Positions 17,715-27,853 of a DNA stretch of 64,000 nucleotides are shown piece by piece. The notes beneath the pieces are model-generated. The model did not search any database. It saw only the letters and a program-made list of their open reading frames with translations, and was not told the origin of the DNA. This DNA comes from Bradyrhizobium jicamae (GTDB taxonomy: Bacteria; Pseudomonadota; Alphaproteobacteria; Rhizobiales; Xanthobacteraceae), in assembly GCF_001440395.1 (NCBI RefSeq), contig NZ_LLXZ01000118.1, forward strand, positions 62,001 to 126,000, read 5' to 3'. Position 1 is the first letter of the stretch, and the number at the start of each line of letters is the position of its first letter. A program made the translations under genes and the position numbers.

Positions 17715-18890
17715 ATGACCCCGGTTTCGCCATTACGCGGGCCGTCGCGCGAACACCTCGCGTGGCCGTTCTTCGATTCCCGCCACAGCGAATACGCTGC
17801 CGCGCTCGATGCATTTGCCGCCGACCTCGGCGATACGCATGGCCATGACGTCGACGGAACCTGCCGTTCGCTGGTCCGCAAGCTGGGTGCCGCCGGATTG
17901 CTGGAGGCATCCGTTGCGGGCGACCAGCCCGATGCGGTGATCGACTCCCGGCTGATTTGCATCGCCCGCGAAACGCTGGCCTGGCACAGCGGGCTTGCCG
18001 ACTTCGCCTTTGCGATGCAGGGGCTCGGCACCGGTGCGGTGGCGATTGCCGGTTCGCCCGAACTGCGCGCGCTCGTGCTGCCGAAGGCGCGGCGCGGCGA
18101 ATGGGTCTCGGCCTTTGCCCTGTCGGAAAAGGAAGCCGGTTCCGACGTTGCCGCCATGGCCTGCAGCGCCCGGCGCGAAGGCGACCACTACATCCTGGAC
18201 GGCGAGAAGACCTGGATCTCCAACGGCGGCATTGCCGACGTCTATACGCTGTTCGCGCGAACCGGCGAGGCGCCGGGTGCGCGCGGCATTTCGGCCTTTG
18301 TGGTGCTGCCTGATGATCCCGGCTTTTCGATTGCCGACCGCATTGACGTGATGGCGCCGCACCCGCTGGCGACGCTGCGTTTCGAGGGCTGCCGGATTCC
18401 GGCGGGCCGGTTGCTGGGCTCGCCGGGCGAAGGGTTCAAGATCGCGATGCGCACGCTCGACATCTTCCGTGCATCGGTCGCAGCCGCCGCGCTGGGTTTT
18501 GCCCGCCGCGCGCTGGATGAGGCCGTCGTGCATGCCCAGACGCGGCGGATGTTCGGCGGGGTGCTGGGTGACCAGCAATTGACGCAAGCTACCCTCGGCG
18601 ACATGGCCGCCGATGTCGATGCCAGCGCGCTTCTGACCTATCGGGCAGCCTGGCGGCGCGACGTGCAGAAGGCTTCCACGACGCGCGAAGCGGCGATGGC
18701 CAAGATGGTTGCGACGGAAGCCGCCCAGGCGGTGATCGACCGCGCCGTCCAGATGTTCGGCGGCCGCGGCGTGCGCTCGGGCGAGATCGTCGAACAGCTC
18801 TATCGCGAAATTCGCGCGTTGCGCATCTATGAAGGCGCGACCGAAGTCCAGAAACTGATCATCGGACGCGACGTCCTGAAGGCGATCTAG
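17715..18890 (+). CDS. Acyl-CoA dehydrogenase family protein
   Basis: This 391-residue flavoprotein of the acyl-CoA dehydrogenase fold has FAD-binding FALSEKEAGSDVAAM and TWISNGGIADVYTLF, and the catalytic glutamate in the C-terminal YEGATEVQKLIIGRDVL. The frame is open back to 17517, but the start at 17715 is the first that fits the family's length. It is the first gene of the plus-strand operon reaching to 24190. In auxin catabolism such ACAD-fold enzymes can act as oxygenases with a flavin reductase. A simple alpha,beta-dehydrogenation of a CoA ester is equally possible, and the intact glutamate favours it. Confidence 0.9.
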   Translation: MTPVSPLRGPSREHLAWPFFDSRHSEYAAALDAFAADLGDTHGHDVDGTCRSLVRKLGAAGLLEASVAGDQPDAVIDSRLICIARETLAWHSGLADFAFAMQGLGTGAVAIAGSPELRALVLPKARRGEWVSAFALSEKEAGSDVAAMACSARREGDHYILDGEKTWISNGGIADVYTLFARTGEAPGARGISAFVVLPDDPGFSIADRIDVMAPHPLATLRFEGCRIPAGRLLGSPGEGFKIAMRTLDIFRASVAAAALGFARRALDEAVVHAQTRRMFGGVLGDQQLTQATLGDMAADVDASALLTYRAAWRRDVQKASTTREAAMAKMVATEAAQAVIDRAVQMFGGRGVRSGEIVEQLYREIRALRIYEGATEVQKLIIGRDVLKAI

Positions 18891-18933
18891 CCGTACGGCC
18901 GTCCAGTCGCGTTCTGCTACGGGAGTTTAAGAA

Positions 18934-19329
18934 ATGTTCGAAGTCTTGCAGCCGCCCGGTTGGGCCACGCCGAGCGGTTATGCGAACGGCATCGCCGCCC
19001 GCGGCAAGATGATTTTCATCGCCGGCCAGATCGGCTGGAACGAACAATGCCAATTCGAGTCGGACGATCTGGTGGAGCAGATCGGCCAGACGCTCAGGAA
19101 TGTCGATGCGGTCGTGCGCGCCGGCGGTGCTGCGCCCGAGCATATCGTGTCGATGACCTGGTTCCTGCTCGACCGCAAGGAATACTCGGCGCGCCTGAAG
19201 GAAATCGGCGTCGCCTACCGCAGCGTGATGGGCCGCCACTTTCCGACCATGACGGCGCTGCAGGTTTCGGGGCTGGTCGAGGATCGCGCCAAGGTCGAGA
19301 TCCAGGCGATTGCGATGATACCTGACTAG
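18934..19329 (+). CDS. RidA family protein (enamine/imine deaminase type)
   Basis: This 131-residue RidA/YjgF/YER057c-type protein contains GKMIFIAGQIGWNEQC, AVVRAGGAAPEHIVSMTWFLLDR and the C-terminal TALQVSGLVEDRAKVEIQAIAMI. It may lack the RidA catalytic arginine, since the usual R(A/V)-V-x-V is replaced by ALQVSGLVE, which points to a RidA subgroup rather than archetypal RidA. It lies between the acyl-CoA dehydrogenase and the gentisate-type dioxygenase. It may hydrolyse an enamine or imine released from an amino-substituted ring-cleavage product. Confidence 0.88.
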   Translation: MFEVLQPPGWATPSGYANGIAARGKMIFIAGQIGWNEQCQFESDDLVEQIGQTLRNVDAVVRAGGAAPEHIVSMTWFLLDRKEYSARLKEIGVAYRSVMGRHFPTMTALQVSGLVEDRAKVEIQAIAMIPD

Positions 19330-19379
19330 ATGAATTGACAGGCGATGCCGGGAACGGCGCCAACTCACAGGAGGGCGGC

Positions 19380-20507
19380 ATGGCAACGAAAGCTCGTGAA
19401 AACCACCGGGAGGACGTGGCCGGACGGGCCAATGTCGAGGATACGCCGGAACTGCTCGCCTATTACGACGAACTCGAACGGCTGGAAGCCGGCGCGCTCT
19501 GGACGGTGGCGAACAAGATCGAGCCCTGGCAGCCCAAATCATCCTCCGTTCCGGTGCTGTGGCGCTACGAAGATCTCCGCGCGCATGTGCTGCGCTCCGT
19601 CGAATTGGTGTCGCCCGAAAAGGCGGGACGCCGCGTCATCTATCTGAACAATCCTGGCCGCCGCGACCACGCTGCCGCCGTCGGCTGGCTCTATTCCGGC
19701 CTTCAGGTGATGCATCCGGGCGAGGTCGCTTCCGCCCACGCCCATTCGGCTTCCGCCCTTCGCTTCATCATGGAAGGTGAGGGCGCCTACACCATCGTCG
19801 ACGGTCACAAGATGACGCTCGGCGCCAACGATTTTGTGCTGACGCCGAACGGCACCTGGCACGAACACGGCGTCTCCAGCGACGGCACGCCCTGCATCTG
19901 GCAGGACGGCCTCGACATTCCCCTGGTCAACACGCTCGAAGCCAATTTCTACGTGGTTCATCCCGACCTGCAGCAGAGCGTCGGCTATCCCGTCGACGAC
20001 ATGACGCACACCTGGGGAAGCCCCGGCCTGCGACCTGCCGGCGCCGAATGGTCCAAGGGATATTCACCCTTGCTCAAGTATGAGTGGGGCCCGACCTACG
20101 AGGCGCTGCAGCGCTACGGCAAGGCCACCGACGGTTCGCCGTATGACGGCGTTCTCATGAACTATGTGAATCCCGTGACCGGCGGGCCGGTGATGCAGAC
20201 GATCGGCGCGTCGATGCAGATGCTGCGGCCGGGCGAGAGCACGCGCGCGCATCGGCACACCGGCAGCTTCATCTATCAGGTCGCCAAGGGAAGCGGCTAC
20301 TCGATCATCGACGGCAAGCGCTTCGACTGGAAGGAGCGCGACATTTTCTGTGTGCCCTCCTGGGCCTGGCACGAGCATGTCAACGCTTCCGCCAGTGAGG
20401 ACGCCTGCCTGTTCACCTTTAACGATCTGCCGGTGATGCAGGCGCTCGGCCTCTATCGCGAGGAAGCGTTCGGCGACAATGGCGGCCGCCAGCCGCTCGT
20501 ATCCTAG
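19380..20507 (+). CDS. Gentisate 1,2-dioxygenase-like bicupin ring-cleavage enzyme
   Basis: This is a 375-residue bicupin. The N-terminal cupin holds the Fe(II) triad His120, His122 (SAHAHSASALRFIMEGEG) and His161 (GTWHEHGV), as in gentisate dioxygenases. The second cupin (RAHRHTGSFIYQVAKGSG ... WAWHEHVN) repeats the fold. The start at 19380 has AGGAGGG at 19369-19374; the upstream frame to 19335 is not needed. The family also includes 1-hydroxy-2-naphthoate, salicylate and 5-substituted-salicylate ring-cleaving enzymes. With RidA just upstream, a 5-hydroxyanthranilate-like substrate is conceivable. The FAH-family gene follows 10 nt later. Confidence 0.88.
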   Translation: MATKARENHREDVAGRANVEDTPELLAYYDELERLEAGALWTVANKIEPWQPKSSSVPVLWRYEDLRAHVLRSVELVSPEKAGRRVIYLNNPGRRDHAAAVGWLYSGLQVMHPGEVASAHAHSASALRFIMEGEGAYTIVDGHKMTLGANDFVLTPNGTWHEHGVSSDGTPCIWQDGLDIPLVNTLEANFYVVHPDLQQSVGYPVDDMTHTWGSPGLRPAGAEWSKGYSPLLKYEWGPTYEALQRYGKATDGSPYDGVLMNYVNPVTGGPVMQTIGASMQMLRPGESTRAHRHTGSFIYQVAKGSGYSIIDGKRFDWKERDIFCVPSWAWHEHVNASASEDACLFTFNDLPVMQALGLYREEAFGDNGGRQPLVS

Positions 20508-20517
20508 GAGAGCAGCA

Positions 20518-21429
20518 GTGCGTCTGGTCACTTATCGCAGCACCGTTGAGGCTGCAGCCCGTCTTGGCGCGGTTGTCGATGATCTCGTTGTGGACGTCGA
20601 GGACGCCGGTCAGCATGCCGGGATTTCGCTTCCGTCATCGATGCTCGATTTCATCGATCTTGGGTCGCCCGCGCTGGCGGCGCTCAAGAAGATATTGAAC
20701 GAGGGCAAGGATGGCTGGCCGGTGGGCGCCGCATTGCCGCTGGCGAATGTCAGGCTGTTGGCGCCGATCCCGCGTCCGCGCAAGAACATCTTTGGCATCG
20801 GCCTGAACTACGTCGAGCACGTCGCGGAATCGTCGCGCGCCCTCGATACCGCGAAGGACCTGCCGAAACAGCCCATCATCTTCTCGAAGCCGCCGACCAG
20901 CGTCATCGGGCCGGACGAAGCCATTCATCACAACAAGGCGATCACGCAGCAACTCGACTGGGAAGTCGAGCTTGCGGTCGTGATGGGACGGACCGCGCGG
21001 CGGGTGTCGGAGGCGGACGCGCTCGGCTTCGTGTTCGGCTACAGCGTGATGATCGACGTCAGCGCTCGCGACAATCGCCGCGCCGGCCAGTGGATCTATT
21101 CCAAGGGGCAGGACACCTACGCGCCGTTCGGGCCGTGCATCGTCACCGCAGACGAAATTACCGATCCGCACGTGCTCGATCTCTGGCTGACGGTGAACGG
21201 CGTCGAGAAGCAGCGCTCCAACACACGCCACATGCTGTTCAAGGTGCCGCTGCTGATCGCGGACATCTCAGCCGCGATGACGCTGGAGCCGGGCGACATC
21301 ATTGCGACAGGTACCCCGGAGGGCGTTGGCGCCGGGCGGAGCCCGCAGGAATGGCTGTGGCCGGGCGATGTGGTGGAAGCCGAAGTAACCGGCATCGGCC
21401 GGCTGCGTCACCCGGTGGTGGCGATCTGA
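20518..21429 (+). CDS. Fumarylacetoacetate hydrolase family protein
   Basis: This 303-residue protein has the FAH catalytic domain: IFGIGLNYVEHVAES, PIIFSKPPTSVIGPDE, DWEVELAVVMGRTARRV (metal-binding Glu), GYSVMIDVSARD, KGQDTYAPFGPCIVTADEI and the C-terminal GDIIATGTPEGVGAGR. The GTG at 20518 has AGGAG seven bases upstream, and the protein then begins VRLVTYRS. It is the logical partner of the ring-cleavage dioxygenase just before it, hydrolysing fumaryl- or maleylpyruvate-type products to pyruvate and a C4 acid. No dedicated maleylpyruvate isomerase is adjacent, so direct hydrolysis or a distant isomerase is implied. Confidence 0.9.
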   Translation: MRLVTYRSTVEAAARLGAVVDDLVVDVEDAGQHAGISLPSSMLDFIDLGSPALAALKKILNEGKDGWPVGAALPLANVRLLAPIPRPRKNIFGIGLNYVEHVAESSRALDTAKDLPKQPIIFSKPPTSVIGPDEAIHHNKAITQQLDWEVELAVVMGRTARRVSEADALGFVFGYSVMIDVSARDNRRAGQWIYSKGQDTYAPFGPCIVTADEITDPHVLDLWLTVNGVEKQRSNTRHMLFKVPLLIADISAAMTLEPGDIIATGTPEGVGAGRSPQEWLWPGDVVEAEVTGIGRLRHPVVAI

Positions 21430-21438
21430 GAGGCTGCC

Positions 21439-22086
21439 ATGATCTTCGACATGGAGACGCTGGAAGCGCAGAACCGCTACAAGATCCTGACGGCCACGGT
21501 GACGCCGCGGCCGATCGCCTGGATCACAACGCTCTCCGCGAGCGGCGTGATCAATGCCGCGCCTTTCAGCTTCTTCAACGTGATGGGGCATGAGCCGCCT
21601 ACCGTTGCGATCGGGCTGCTGGCCGGCTCGGAACGGTTCAAGGACACGGCAGCGAACATCCTCGATACCGGGGAATTCGTCGTGAATCTCGTCGCCGAGA
21701 GTAACGCCGAGGCGATGAACATCACCTGTATCGATGCGCCGCCGGAGATCGACGAACTGAAGCTGGCCGGACTGACGCCGGCTGCCTCGCAGGCGGTGCG
21801 TCCGCCGCGCATCGCGGAATCGCCGGTGTCGTTCGAATGCCGGGTGCTCACGTCGCTGGTGACGGGGCCGCGGCAGACCGCCGTCATCGGCCGCGTGCTC
21901 CGCGCCCATGTCGACGATGCCGTGATTCTGGATAAGGAGCGCTGTCACATCGATACGCAGGCGCTGCACCTGATCGCGCGTATGCACGGCAGCGGCTGGT
22001 ATGCGCGCTCCAGCGACCTGTTCCAGATTGATCGGCCGACCTGGGCGGCCTGGCAGAGCAAGAGCGCCAAGGCGGAACCTGCGTGA
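21439..22086 (+). CDS. Flavin reductase family protein
   Basis: This 215-residue FMN-binding split-barrel protein contains ILTATVTPRPIAWITTLSASGVINAAPFSFFNVMGHEPP, the flavin phosphate-binding stretch of DIM6/NTAB-type reductases, followed by GEFVVNLVAE. It supplies reduced flavin to a two-component monooxygenase or is itself an FMN reductase. No classical partner monooxygenase gene is beside it. The acyl-CoA-dehydrogenase-fold protein at 17715 is the only flavoprotein in the operon that could fill that role. Confidence 0.88.
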   Translation: MIFDMETLEAQNRYKILTATVTPRPIAWITTLSASGVINAAPFSFFNVMGHEPPTVAIGLLAGSERFKDTAANILDTGEFVVNLVAESNAEAMNITCIDAPPEIDELKLAGLTPAASQAVRPPRIAESPVSFECRVLTSLVTGPRQTAVIGRVLRAHVDDAVILDKERCHIDTQALHLIARMHGSGWYARSSDLFQIDRPTWAAWQSKSAKAEPA

Positions 22087-22126
22087 CAGGATTTCCGATG
22101 CGTTGGCCGACGAAGCGGAGGATATC

Positions 22127-23218
22127 GTGAAGATCGCAGTGTTGGGTGGAGGAAACGGTTCGTTCGCGGCCGCTGGTGACTTTGCGTTGGCCGGCCACGA
22201 GGTCCGGCTGTGGCGTCGAGATTCGAAAGACGTCGAGGCGCATCGCGCGCAGGGCGGCACGATAACGGTCATCGATCGATCGGGGCGCCGTGATGCCAAG
22301 CTCGCGGCGATCACGTCTTCGATCGCGGAAGCCATCGAAGCCGCCGATCTCATCCTGTGTCCGGCGCCTGCATTCGCGCAGCCTGCCATTGCGGAATTGG
22401 CCGCGCCGCATTTGCGCGACGGCCAGGTCGTGTTTCTGCCGCCCGGCACGTTCGGCTCCTACGTCTTCGCCCGCGCCGCGAACGACGCGGGTAATCGCGC
22501 GGAGATCGCAACCGCCGAGACGGGGACGTTGCCGTGGCTGGCGCGGAAGCAAGGTCCCTATGCGGTCCGCATCTCGGGCAGGGGCGCACGGCTGCCGACC
22601 GGAGTATTTCCGCTGCGGCTTGCCCCGCACGCGCTTGATGTGATCGAGCGCGCGTTTCCGAATGCCATCGAGCCCTGCGGCGACGCGCTGTCGGGCGCGC
22701 TGATGAATGCCGGCCCGATCATCCATCCGCCGCTGATCACCATGAATGCCGGCCCGATCGAACATTTCGAGAAGTGGGACATCCACAAGGAAGGAACGCA
22801 GCCGGCGATCCGCCGCGTCACCGACGCGCTCGATGCCGAACGCATTGCCATCCGCGAGGCGCTTGGTTACGGAGCGCCGCATTTCCCCCTCGCCAACCAT
22901 TATTCCAAGGATGGCGAACCCTGGATGTATGCGCGCGACGCGCACGACCAGCTTACGGATTCCGGCGACTGGTCCGAGCGGCTCATTCTTGTTGAGCACC
23001 GCTACATGCTGGAAGATCTGCGTCTCGGCCTGTCGTTCCTCGCTTCCGTAGCAGGTCTCATGGGCGTGCGGACGCCGCTCGTCAAGGCGTTCCTCGCGAT
23101 CGGTTCCGCCATCACCGGCGAGGATTTTGCGGTGACGGGCCGCAGCCTCTCATCGCTCGGTCTCGGCGAGCTTGACCGGGCTGCATTGCAGACTCTTCTG
23201 ACTGAGGGCTTTCGATGA
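22127..23218 (+). CDS. NAD/NADP octopine/nopaline dehydrogenase family protein
   Basis: This 363-residue protein opens with VKIAVLGGGNGSFAAAGDFALAGHEVRLWRRD, a Rossmann motif with an Arg-rich end consistent with NADP. It has the family's C-terminal helical domain (NAGPIIHPPLITMNAGPIEHFEKWDIHKEGTQPAI) with the conserved His-rich active-site region. GTG at 22127 follows GGAGGA at 22117-22122. Such enzymes make or break N-carboxyalkyl amino acids (opines). In a catabolic operon it may instead act on an amino or 2-oxo acid; its role is open. Confidence 0.8.
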   Translation: MKIAVLGGGNGSFAAAGDFALAGHEVRLWRRDSKDVEAHRAQGGTITVIDRSGRRDAKLAAITSSIAEAIEAADLILCPAPAFAQPAIAELAAPHLRDGQVVFLPPGTFGSYVFARAANDAGNRAEIATAETGTLPWLARKQGPYAVRISGRGARLPTGVFPLRLAPHALDVIERAFPNAIEPCGDALSGALMNAGPIIHPPLITMNAGPIEHFEKWDIHKEGTQPAIRRVTDALDAERIAIREALGYGAPHFPLANHYSKDGEPWMYARDAHDQLTDSGDWSERLILVEHRYMLEDLRLGLSFLASVAGLMGVRTPLVKAFLAIGSAITGEDFAVTGRSLSSLGLGELDRAALQTLLTEGFR

Positions 23219-24190
23219 AGCCGGTCATCGGATGCCTCGGCGCCGGCCGCATGGGGCGCGGCATTGCCGTCGTGTTCGCGTTCGCCGGACACGAGGTTGT
23301 CGTCATCGATTTCAAGGAACGGGAAGCGTCGATTCGAGGCGTTAGCGGCGGAGGCCAAGGCTGAGATCCGCTCGACGCTCGAAATTCTTTCGCGGATCGG
23401 TCTGCTGCCGCCGGAGCTTGTGTCCAGAATTGCCGAGCGAGTCACGATCGTGCCTCGGCAGGAGGCGGCTGCGGCGTTGCCGCGTTGCGATGTGATCTTC
23501 GAAGGAATGCCGGAGATCCTTGAACTGAAGCGCGAGGCTTTGGCCGAGGCTTCGCAGCTGGCGGGCGAGGGCCCGATCATTGCCTCAACCACCTCGACGA
23601 TACTCGTCGACGATCTCGCGGGATCGATCGAGCGCCCCGGCCGCTTCCTCAATGCTCATTGGCTCAATCCGGCCTATCTCGTGCCACTGATCGAATTGTC
23701 CCCCGGGCGGCTCACCGCGCCGGAGACGACGACGCGGATGAAGACGCTGCTCGAAGGCATCGGCAAGGTGCCGGTGGTCTGCGCGGCGCGGCCGGGCTTT
23801 ATCGTTCCCAGAATTCAGTCGCTGGCGATGAACGAAGCGGCCCGCATGGTGGAGGAGGGTGTTGCCTCGGCGGAAGATATCGACAAGGCCGTGATCTACG
23901 GCTTCGGATTCCGCTTCGCGGTGCTGGGCCTGCTCGAATTCATCGACTGGGGCGGCGGCGATATCCTGTATCATGCCAGCCGCTATCTGGCCGACGCGCT
24001 GGGCGACAATCGTTACGCCGCACCGCCGATTATCGAGACCAATATGCGGGAGGGGCGCATCGGCATGAAGACCGGACAGGGCTTCATGAACTATGAAGGC
24101 GTCGACCAGGCGGCCTACCGCGAGCAGCGCCTTGCGGCCTTTGCGTCGGCGCTTCGGGCCATGGGCCTTGCGCGCGAACCCGTCGGGTAA
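23215..24190 (+). pseudogene. 3-hydroxyacyl-CoA dehydrogenase family gene disrupted by a frameshift
   Basis: The ATG at 23215 overlaps the previous stop (ATGA) and encodes a normal Rossmann start (IGCLGAGRMGRGIAVVFAFAGHEVVVIDFKERE). The frame then runs into TGA at 23362-23364 after 49 codons. The rest of the protein continues one base ahead in the next frame (RFEALAAEAKAEIRSTLEILSRIGLLPPELV ... NAHWLNPAYLVPLIELSPG ... GFIVPRIQSLAMNEA ... GFGFRFAVLGLLEFIDWGGGDILYH) to 24190. The switch must lie at about 23320-23345 and needs one base removed or two added. No slippery heptamer is visible. It is either a real inactivating mutation or a sequencing error. Confidence 0.8.
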
Positions 24191-24238
24191 CGCGCGCTGT
24201 CCTCGCGACTAGGTCTGGTGTATTAGGACGATGCGAGG

Positions 24239-24270
24239 CCCCATTTCTACCTTGCATGGGGTTGTTTTCG
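24239..24270 (+). terminator. Possible terminator after the plus-strand aromatic operon
   Basis: CCCCAT and ATGGGG form a 6-bp stem with an 11-nt loop, followed by TTGTTTTCG. It lies between two convergent genes, 49 bp after the stop at 24190. The stem is short and the T run is interrupted, so the call is tentative. Confidence 0.35.
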
Positions 24271-24295
24271 CAATTTTGGTCCGCCCTTGGTCGCT

Positions 24296-25005
<710 letters not shown>

Positions 25006-25009
<4 letters not shown>

Positions 25010-26775
25010 GCGACACCTCCGAGATAGGCTTCCTGGACGCGGGCGTCGCTGCGTATCGCCGCCGGTTCGCCTTCGCAGAGCTTTGAGCCGAAATCGAGCA
25101 CGACGATGCGGTCGACCAGCGACATCACGAACTCCATGTCGTGCTCGACCAGCAGGATGGTCAGGTGTTCCGCGCGCAGCGACCGCAGCAGTTCGGCGAG
25201 CTTGAGCTTCTCCTGGCGGCGCAGGCCGGCGGCCGGCTCGTCGAGCACGAGCAGCGTCGGATCGGCGGCGAGGGCGCGAGCGATTTCGAGCACGCGCTGA
25301 TTGCCAAGCGGCAGGTTGCCGGCAAGCTCGAACGGCTTGTCGCCGAGCCCGACCCGCTCGAGCTGCTTCAGCGCCTCGTAGCGGGCGCTGGCTTCTTCCG
25401 CCTGGTTCAGGCGGAAGGCACCGGCGAGCAGACCCGTCCTGGTGCGGGAATAGGTGCCCAGCAGCACGTTGTCGAGCAGCGTCATGCGCGGGCGCAGCTT
25501 GACGTGCTGGAAGGTGCGGGAGATGCCGGCGCGGGCGATGTGGAATTGCTGGTCGTGGGTGATCGAGCGGCCCGCGAAGGCGATCTCGCCGCTGTTCGCG
25601 CGCAGCGCGCCCGTCAGCAGGTTGAACATCGTGGTCTTGCCGGCGCCGTTCGGCCCGATCAGCCCGAGGATCTCGCCGGATTTCACTTCGAAGCTGACGT
25701 TGTTGACGGCGACGAGGCCGCCAAACCGCCGCTGCGCCTCGCGCACCTTGAGGAGGAGCGTGCCGGGCTCCGGTTTGTCACGGAGCGGCAACGGATCAGC
25801 CGCTTGTGGACGCGACTGCTTCAGATCAGGCAGGAAACTTGCGAGGAACGGGACGATGCCCTGCCGGGCCCGCTGCAGGAACAGGATGAACAGCGCCGAG
25901 AACGCCACGATCTCGAGCTGGCCGGAGGCGCCCTTGGCGATCAGCGGAAGGTAGTCCTGCACGGTGTTCTTCAGCAGCGTGACGATCGCAGCACCGACCA
26001 CGCCACCCAGAATGCTGCCGGCGCCGCCGACCATCGCCATCATCAGATATTCGATACCCATGCCGGCTTCGAACGGTCCGGGGCTGACGAAACGGCCGAG
26101 ATGGGCATAGAGCCATCCAGACAGCGAGCCAAGGAACGCAGCGATGACGAATGTCGCCAGCTTGATCTGGAACGCGCTGATGCCGAGGCTTTCGACCAGC
26201 GTATTGCCGCCGCGGAGCGCGCGCATCGCGCGGCCGATGCGGGAGTCGAGCAGGTTGTAGCAGACGAAAAGAACCGCCACGACTATGGCCCAGATCAGGA
26301 AATAGATCTGCCGGCTCTCGACCAGGGCGAGCGGACCGATCGAAATCGGCGGAATGCCCGAGATGCCGTTATGTTGACCGAGGCCATCGATGTTGCCGAA
26401 CAGGAACGCGATCGCCAGTCCCCAGGCGACCGTGCTCAGCGACAGGAAGTGGCCGCCCAGACGCAGCGTCACGAATCCAAGGATCGCGGCGATGCTGCAG
26501 GTCAGAACGACGGCCAGCACCAGTCCGAGCCATGGCGAATAACCGTTCACCGCCGTGACCCAGGCGGTTGAGTAAGCTGCGACGCCGACGAAAGCCGCCT
26601 GGCCGAACGAGACAATGCCGCCGACGCCGGTCAACAGCGCAAGCCCGATAGCTGCTAGCGAGTAGATGCCGATGTAATTCAGCAGGGTGATGCTGAACGG
26701 ATTGAGCACGAACGGCGCCGCGACGAGGCAGGCGATAACAGCGGCAATGATGAGACGGATCTGCTGCAGTGTCAT
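25006..26775 (-). CDS. Fused LivM permease / LivG ATP-binding protein
   Basis: This is a 589-residue fusion. Residues 1 to about 305 are a LivM-type permease with around nine hydrophobic segments, including YIGIYSLAAIGLALLTGVGGIVSFGQAAF and the cytoplasmic loop RGGNTLVESLGIS. Residues about 340-589 are a LivG-type ATPase: Walker A GPNGAGKTT, Q-loop RTFQHVKL, signature NLPLGNQRVLEIARAL, Walker B LLVLDEPAAGL and H-loop LLVEHDMEFV. Fusing permease to ATPase fixes their stoichiometry. It overlaps both neighbours by 4 bp, so translation is coupled through the whole operon. Confidence 0.93.
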
Positions 26776-27815
26776 TCCTCGACTTCCTCTTCGGAATGCT
26801 GCGAGGCGAGCGAGCGCCAGAGCAGGATAGGGATCAGCAGCGAGAAGACGATGACGTCCTTTAACGTACTGCTCTGGAACGAGGCGAAGCTCTCGATAAT
26901 GCCGACGCCGAATGCGCCGAGCGCCGCGCCGGGATAGCTGGCCATGCCACCGACGATGGCGCCGACAAAGGCTTTCAGGCCGAGCAGGAAGCCGGAGTCG
27001 TAGAAGATGGTGTTGACCGGCGCGATCAGGACGCCGGAGACGCCGGCCATCAGCGACCCCAGGAGATAGGCGATGGTTCCCGCCCGTGCCGGCCTGATTC
27101 CCATCAGCCGGGCGCCGGTGCGGTTCAGGGCGGTGGCGCGCAGCGCCTTGCCGATCAGCGTGAAGTCGAAGAAGGCAAACAGCAGGCCGCTGAACACCAG
27201 CGCCGCCGTGAGGATCAGCACCGTTTGTCCGGAAACGTGAACGCCTGCGATCTCTATCGCCATCGATGTCAGTGGCTCAGTCCGGACGCCTTCGGGGCCG
27301 AAGAACAGCAGGCCAAGCCCGACCAGCGCGAAGTGAAGCGCGACCGAGACGGTGAGCAACAACAGAACCGAGGCATCGGCGATCGGACGGAACACGATCC
27401 GGTCCAGCAGCGGTGCGATCGGCATGATCAGGAGCAGCGCCAGCACGATCCGGACCGGCATCGGCGGATTGAATCGCATTGTCAGCCAGACAATCCCGAC
27501 AACAATCAGGGGCAACATGAGATAGCCGAAGACGGCCTTCGGCACCGCACGAAGCTCGCCGGCGCGTGCCAGCGCGACGACTTCCATCGCGCAGGCCATG
27601 CACGCCAGCACGACAACCAGCCCGACCGTGCCAGGAAGCTGCTTGGCGTCGAGCGCCGCCAGCGTCAGCGCCGTGAAGGCGGCAATGTCGCCGAACGGAA
27701 TGAAAATCACCCGCGTCACGGTGAAGATCAGCACGGTGCCGATCGCGACCAGGGCGTAGACCGCCCCGGTCGCTATTCCGTCGATCGCAAGGATCGCTGC
27801 GATGTCTGCCGTCAT
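26772..27815 (-). CDS. Branched-chain amino acid-type ABC transporter permease (LivH-like)
   Basis: This 347-residue inner-membrane permease has about eight to nine transmembrane segments. Family marks are DGIATGAVYALVAIGTVLIFTVTRVIFIPFGDIAAF at the N-terminus and the coupling loop FTLIGKALRATALNRTGARLMGI. GLKAFVGAIVGGMASYPGAALGAFGVGIIE follows. It is paired with the LivM half of the fusion to form the channel, and its stop overlaps the fusion's ATG. Confidence 0.93.
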   Translation of the reverse strand: MTADIAAILAIDGIATGAVYALVAIGTVLIFTVTRVIFIPFGDIAAFTALTLAALDAKQLPGTVGLVVVLACMACAMEVVALARAGELRAVPKAVFGYLMLPLIVVGIVWLTMRFNPPMPVRIVLALLLIMPIAPLLDRIVFRPIADASVLLLLTVSVALHFALVGLGLLFFGPEGVRTEPLTSMAIEIAGVHVSGQTVLILTAALVFSGLLFAFFDFTLIGKALRATALNRTGARLMGIRPARAGTIAYLLGSLMAGVSGVLIAPVNTIFYDSGFLLGLKAFVGAIVGGMASYPGAALGAFGVGIIESFASFQSSTLKDVIVFSLLIPILLWRSLASQHSEEEVEE

Positions 27816-27853
27816 GCCGTCGGCCGTCCTTCCGTATTACGTCTCGATATCGC

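Noticed and set aside
23320..23364. Programmed frameshift in the hydroxyacyl-CoA dehydrogenase gene
   Set aside because: No slippery heptamer, internal Shine-Dalgarno site or stem-loop stands out at the switch. A mutation or sequencing error is simpler.
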